64,000 nt of DNA from Chamaecrista fasciculata (Eukaryota; Streptophyta; Magnoliopsida; Fabales; Fabaceae). Below the pieces are notes generated by a model. It ran no database searches. It was not told the origin of the DNA and saw only the letters and a program-made list of their open reading frames with translations. The stretch covers positions 5,433-69,432 of the forward strand of contig QANZ01028193.1 in NCBI GenBank assembly GCA_003254925.1, written 5' to 3'. Of this stretch, positions 59,731 to 64,000 are shown in pieces (position 1 is the first letter of the stretch; every line of letters begins with the position of its first letter). A program made the position numbers and the translations under genes.

Positions 59731-62700
59731 CTATGTTTCCTGATCTCTCACAGCATGATCCGAGACAGTGCCCTCAGACGATACCTCCTCCTCCGCTTCA
59801 TCAGGCCGTTCAACAATCCTCGAAGGATCTGACTGAGTCTTGCTGGAATCTCCACTATCATGGTGTTGTTCTACATGATGCTCCTCGGGTGAACCCACAT
59901 TTGTCGGTGAAGTTTCCGTAGGAATCTTACTTCCAGATGTACCTTCGGAGTCTTCAAGTTTAGTTGGTTGAATAGACCTTGGCAATGGAAGCTTGCCCTC
60001 ATGAAATCTTGGAGTGCCAGAAATTGATGGAAGATGCGGACCAGGAGCAACGCAGGACGCCACCAACTGGAGGACTTCGGGAGAAGGAGACAGTCCTGTG
60101 CTGCTGCTAGTCCCTTTCGATGGGTTCAGTGACGAAGCGCGTGACAAATTTAACGAGTCCAGGTCGGATACAATCTGCTGCAGTCCTGTCTGAGAAGGGA
60201 AAGGTAGAGGTGGGACCAAGGGAGTGAATATCTTAGACTTTCTCTTTGTCCGATGATGAATCCTGGGGTCGTCGCTGCTTCCAGCAAGATGTGGGAAGTA
60301 CTTGCTGAAGTCAGGATTTCTCACCTTTTTCTTTCTAGGAAGAGGCCTCGGGCAATTGCTGCTTCCGGCAAGATGTGGCAGGTACTTACTGAAGTCAGGA
60401 GGATTTCTTAACTTTTTCCTTCTCAGACTAGACCTGGGGTCACTTGGAAGGGAAGGAGGCGGACTGGGAATCACGAAAGGAGGGATTGTTGGCTTATTTT
60501 CTCCGTAAAGCAAGCGAACTGATTGAGCAATAGCCGATACAGTGGGTGGCAGGTCAGGATCTGGGCGCTTGGGAGGGGAGCTTACGGCTTCTCGTAACCA
60601 ATGGGGAAGCTTGTCTTTTGATGTACTAGTTCCAACCCCATCCTCCCCTTTGAAAGGTTTGGCTCCTGAGCTTGAAGGTTCACCATTCCCAACATTTATG
60701 GGATTTCCAAGCATATCATTGGAAGATCCATCAATAAGTCCAGGTGACTTTTCACTCTTACTGGTGCCGGGTTGATCTTCTCTTTGTTGTCTATCAACGC
60801 TTCCCGAGCAATTCAAACCTAAAGGACCAAAGCAACTGGTTCCATAGGAATCTAGCAGAAATGGTCTTTCGGCAGGTACATTAGAAGTCCCGGGTCTATC
60901 CGATGGTTCCGCAGAAGCATCTTCAGGAAACTTTGCTCTGTGCATATCATAACTGAAAGATGGAAGAGGTACAAAATGATCATTTTGAAAACTAGGTTGA
61001 TCTCTAAAATGTGGAAGACTTGATCCGGGATCACCAACCCCTAGTTTCATGTCAGTTAAATGGTTTTGAAATTTCGGTGGCAAGACAAATCTGCTCCCAT
61101 GCAAGGCCCTCTCCATCATCCCATCAGAGATTGGAAAAAGTGCAGATTTAGTCGACTTTGTCATCTTCGTCTGTTTCGGCATGGGAAAAGCTGGCCCCTG
61201 AAAGAGCTTGACTAGTTCCTCTTCCCACCTTACTGACAAATCTTCAGATGTTTTATACTTTGAAAACCTCAACTTTGGATCTCTAAGCATGACATCCCAG
61301 TTGCCTCTTCCATGCCTACGAACACCAATCCAGAGAGAATCAAGTTCATCTTCGGACCACCCATCTGATTTCGCCTTCTTTTTATACAAGCTACCCGATG
61401 AAGACCCAGTTCTCATCATTATGTTCTCAAGCACCTTCCTATGGTTTTCTGGGAAGGATGTGGAAGGAGTTGGCCTTTGTCCCAAACCCAATGTGGGGAG
61501 CACATCCCCATCTTGCTGATTATATCTGAATAAATCTTCTGGGGGGATTTTGAATTTAGGTAATAAAGGCATTGCTGGCAGGTCTTGAGAGCCATTCAAA
61601 GCTTCTTGTCTGCTGCCACTGCTACCTAATGACAAATTAGGTAAAAGGTCCGTATGTGAATTCGGCATGTTCTTAGTTGTAAGAGGAAATCTAGCCAGCA
61701 AAGTTTCATCGAATGGCAGGTTTGGCAGGGCCATCTTCTCCAGGAAAGCAGAGAATCTAGCACCTGAATTTTCAAATGCACTAGGTTCTTTTCCTTGCAT
61801 AGCTGGTGGAAACTGAAAAAAGAGGGAATAAATTATGAGTAAAGTCATGATTTTGGTCCTTGAAATATGGTAGATTTCTCAACTTAGTCCCTGAAAGATA
61901 AAATTATAAGATTTAGTTCATGAAAGATGCAATTACAATCAAATTAGTCCTTTTGTTAAAGATGCTAACTAAAATTTAATGACAAATCTGATATGGTTCT
62001 AAATTTTGTTGACATTATCCTTCGCAATTGATGTTAAAAATTAACATAAATTTAAATTAATATCTTAACAAAAGGACCAAATCGATTATAATTGCATCTT
62101 CTAGGGACAAAATACTATAATTTCATCATTCAGGGACCAAATCATTAATTACAGACATGAATAAAGCCGGCTAGCAAGAACAACTAATATCAAATCAACA
62201 CAAACAGACGTTGAGAGAGCTTACAGGAACAAATGGAACACTGTTATCGGGGGTACCATTCTTGAAACTCTCTTGTAAAATATGTGCCAGTGCATCTGGT
62301 AGTTTGGCATTTGCAACTGTTTCCTTACGTCTGACCTCGGTCTCCATCGATGTTGTCCCAGAGGAAGGGGCAAGACTAAATGGAAACTCCTGTCGGGCTC
62401 CCCGTCTATTCTGTCTCCAATTTAACTTGGAAGAAAGATTACTTTCCGAAGGTTCCAGTTGGTTAGAATTAGGAGCACAAAGTCCTAGAACAGGTAAGAA
62501 ATTGTTGGTAGGCATAGGGTTTGGGGTGTTTAGCCCCATATAATTATGATTAGGAAGGAATCTGTGTTTCGACAGTCTGCCCATTCTTGGAATGGAATCA
62601 GGGCTGCTCTTCCGAGCTTCTGGAAGTATAACAGATTTGTTGTCTTCTAAATTTATAGAAGGACCCTCTCCAGCTGCGTGCTTCGCTGCAATTCCAAGAT

Positions 62701-63347
62701 CCGTCATTTTTGCAGAAGACTGGAGTAGTGGCTCGATTCCAGGGAGTTCCTCAGCAGGGTGAGATTCTCCAAGCGCTTTCCTCCGGGCGATCCGTTCCTT
62801 CTGTCGTGCACGGAGCCTCGCACTGTTCAACAATGGTAAAATTATTAAGCCATCTCAGATATATTGGATTTTAATTCCTTGTGAGAAAAGAATTAACACA
62901 ACAAATAACACATCAGCAATCCTAAGGTACGACCAGTATACCATATACTAGGAATTTTAATCAGTCATGAATAATTTGTGAAAACATTTAGGACTTGCTA
63001 ATAGGCTATGGGCTCCGTGAGAATCATTTCCTATAATAGATATGGTAGGATAGATGCTTCCATTCATATTCATAATTTTACTGAAATAACAAATTAGTCA
63101 AAGAGAGGACAGTTATGGAGGAGGAGAATATTTTACGAGGATTTACATATTGTCAAAAGAAGCCATAAAGACAATCTTGCCGAGTGATGGCCACCAGTAC
63201 ATCTTCTATATCCATGTTTAATCACATTAGAGCAAATAGGATTCATAAAAGAAACAGAACATACTATTTTGCTTTTAGGGCCCGTCCTGCCGGTGTGTAT
63301 TCACGCTCAGGCTCTGGTTCTGGCTCTTTTTCTTCCTCACCACCACT
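59731..63347 (-). CDS. CHR4: C-terminal part of a CHD3-class chromatin remodeler (CHR4/PICKLE-RELATED 1-like), cut by window edge
   Basis: Three exons on the minus strand join in frame: 63347-63265, 62822-62225 and 61812-59731 (stop), about 920 residues. The first two give EREYTPAGRALKAKY joined to ARLRARQKERIARRKALGE, a charged segment found after the helicase part of CHR4. The last exon has a Myb/SANT-like block (GWSEDELDSLWIGVRRHGRGNWDVMLRDPKLRFSKYKTSEDLSVRW, in two parts around 61380-61210) and a long disordered Ser/Pro-rich tail. The chromodomains and SWI2/SNF2 ATPase must lie beyond position 64000. CHR4 acts in the nucleus as a nucleosome remodeler in flowering and development. The tail holds a tandem repeat of DFSKYLPHLAGSS. 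Identity is from memory of the family; the intact frame argues against a pseudogene. Confidence 0.88.
61845..62155. mobile_element. TIR element in the penultimate intron of the CHR4-like gene
   Basis: The left arm (ATGATTTTGGTCCTTGAAAT, CTTAGTCCCTGAAAGAT, GATGCAATTACAATC) and right arm, inverted (AATGATTTGGTCCCTGAATG, TTTGTCCCTAGAAGAT, GATGCAATTATAATC), meet near 62000. The element fills most of the 412-bp intron (62224-61813), leaving about 70 and 35 bp at the edges. No duplication recognised. Confidence 0.65.
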
Positions 63348-64000
63348 CTGCTTGAACAGGCAGAATAAAAAGAGAAACAACAAATATAGGAGCTATGAGA
63401 AACATACATTAATCTTATGTAATCATACAAAATGTAAACAAAAATGACCACACAATTATACAAATGTTTCCCTAACAATGTAGGTTCTCTCTGGCAGAAC
63501 ACTAGTGGACGCAACATATTAACATAAGGAAATTAAAACTAGGATCCGAGAAGACGAGCACCAAAAAAGGTAAAAAAAAATGAACCAGTTAAAAGAAATA
63601 GGAGGAATATAACAAAGAACAAGGAGAAAGTTTCATCAGGGGAAGCCTTAAATTAGAGAACTCAAATGCTGAAACTAAGGAGCTTGAGTATTTAAAGAAG
63701 TCAGTGATATTATGCACCTAAAAGGGCCATTTCCATCCAGAAATTTTAATGTTGTTAACTTTCAATCTTCTAAAAGATTGAAAATTGACTCTTCTTTGTT
63801 AGTTTGCTTGCTTTTCTTTTTGTTTAACGGTCAACGAAGAATCTATATGGTTGGTTTTCATGTCAAGCAGGATCTAGATTACTGAACATGGAAATGGTAG
63901 CTTGAACCAGAAAGAGATCTTAAAAGATTGATGTTGTTAAAAGCACAACGTTCCATCTGTACATTAATATAATCAAAACTCTTGTTAAAACTGTTTCATG
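63348..64000. other. intron of the CHR4-like gene to the window edge
   Basis: Upstream of the first visible exon no further exon with good splice sites was recognised, so this is probably intronic up to the end of the window. Confidence 0.5.

Overview
The window is nuclear DNA from a flowering plant, a core eudicot and probably a rosid; I cannot name the species. The evidence is genes split by AT-rich introns with GT-AG borders, plant-only families (P-class PPR-SMR, DYW-type PPR, CHX antiporter, REM-like B3 protein), and AT-rich intergenic DNA packed with small non-autonomous transposons, tRNA-derived SINEs and a solo LTR. There is no bacterial, viral or organellar gene block.

Layout of genes: B3-domain protein (minus, 3.8-4.6 kb); intronless PPR-SMR protein resembling Arabidopsis EMB2217 (plus, 9.0-11.5 kb); SAL1/FRY1-type bisphosphate nucleotidase (minus, 13.3-16.8 kb, first exon probably lost in a 747-base assembly gap); CHX15-like cation/H+ antiporter (plus, 19.2-24.3 kb); UDP-N-acetylglucosamine pyrophosphorylase in 15 exons (plus, 27.0-35.4 kb); eIF4A-III, the exon-junction-complex helicase, in 8 exons (minus, 37.4-41.3 kb); a DYW-class PPR editing factor (plus, 45.1-47.1 kb); a small plant protein with a YDPLSYSLNFD motif (plus, 51.8-52.2 kb); and the 3' end of a CHR4/PICKLE-RELATED-type chromatin remodeler (minus, 59.7 kb to beyond the window). 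The genes are unrelated housekeeping, regulatory and organelle-RNA genes that do not form a pathway. I fixed exon borders by reading splice sites and checking that phases join; each multi-exon model keeps one open frame.

Between and inside the genes lie about 25 small transposons. The largest group has long terminal inverted repeats built from TTGGTCC-type words, starts GG and ends CC, and several copies have clean 9-bp target-site duplications, which points to Mutator-like MITEs. Copies sit in introns of the CHX, UAP and CHR4 genes and directly upstream of eIF4A-III. Others are hAT-type elements with 8-bp duplications, Tourist-like elements with TTA/TAA duplications, an Au-type SINE and other tRNA-derived SINEs.

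I did not find a new multi-gene system. The most unusual structure is at 41.4-43.1 kb, upstream of eIF4A-III: a 788-bp hairpin MITE followed by a roughly 906-bp nested palindrome whose outer arms copy the tip of that MITE plus its flank, so the inversion is younger than the insertion.
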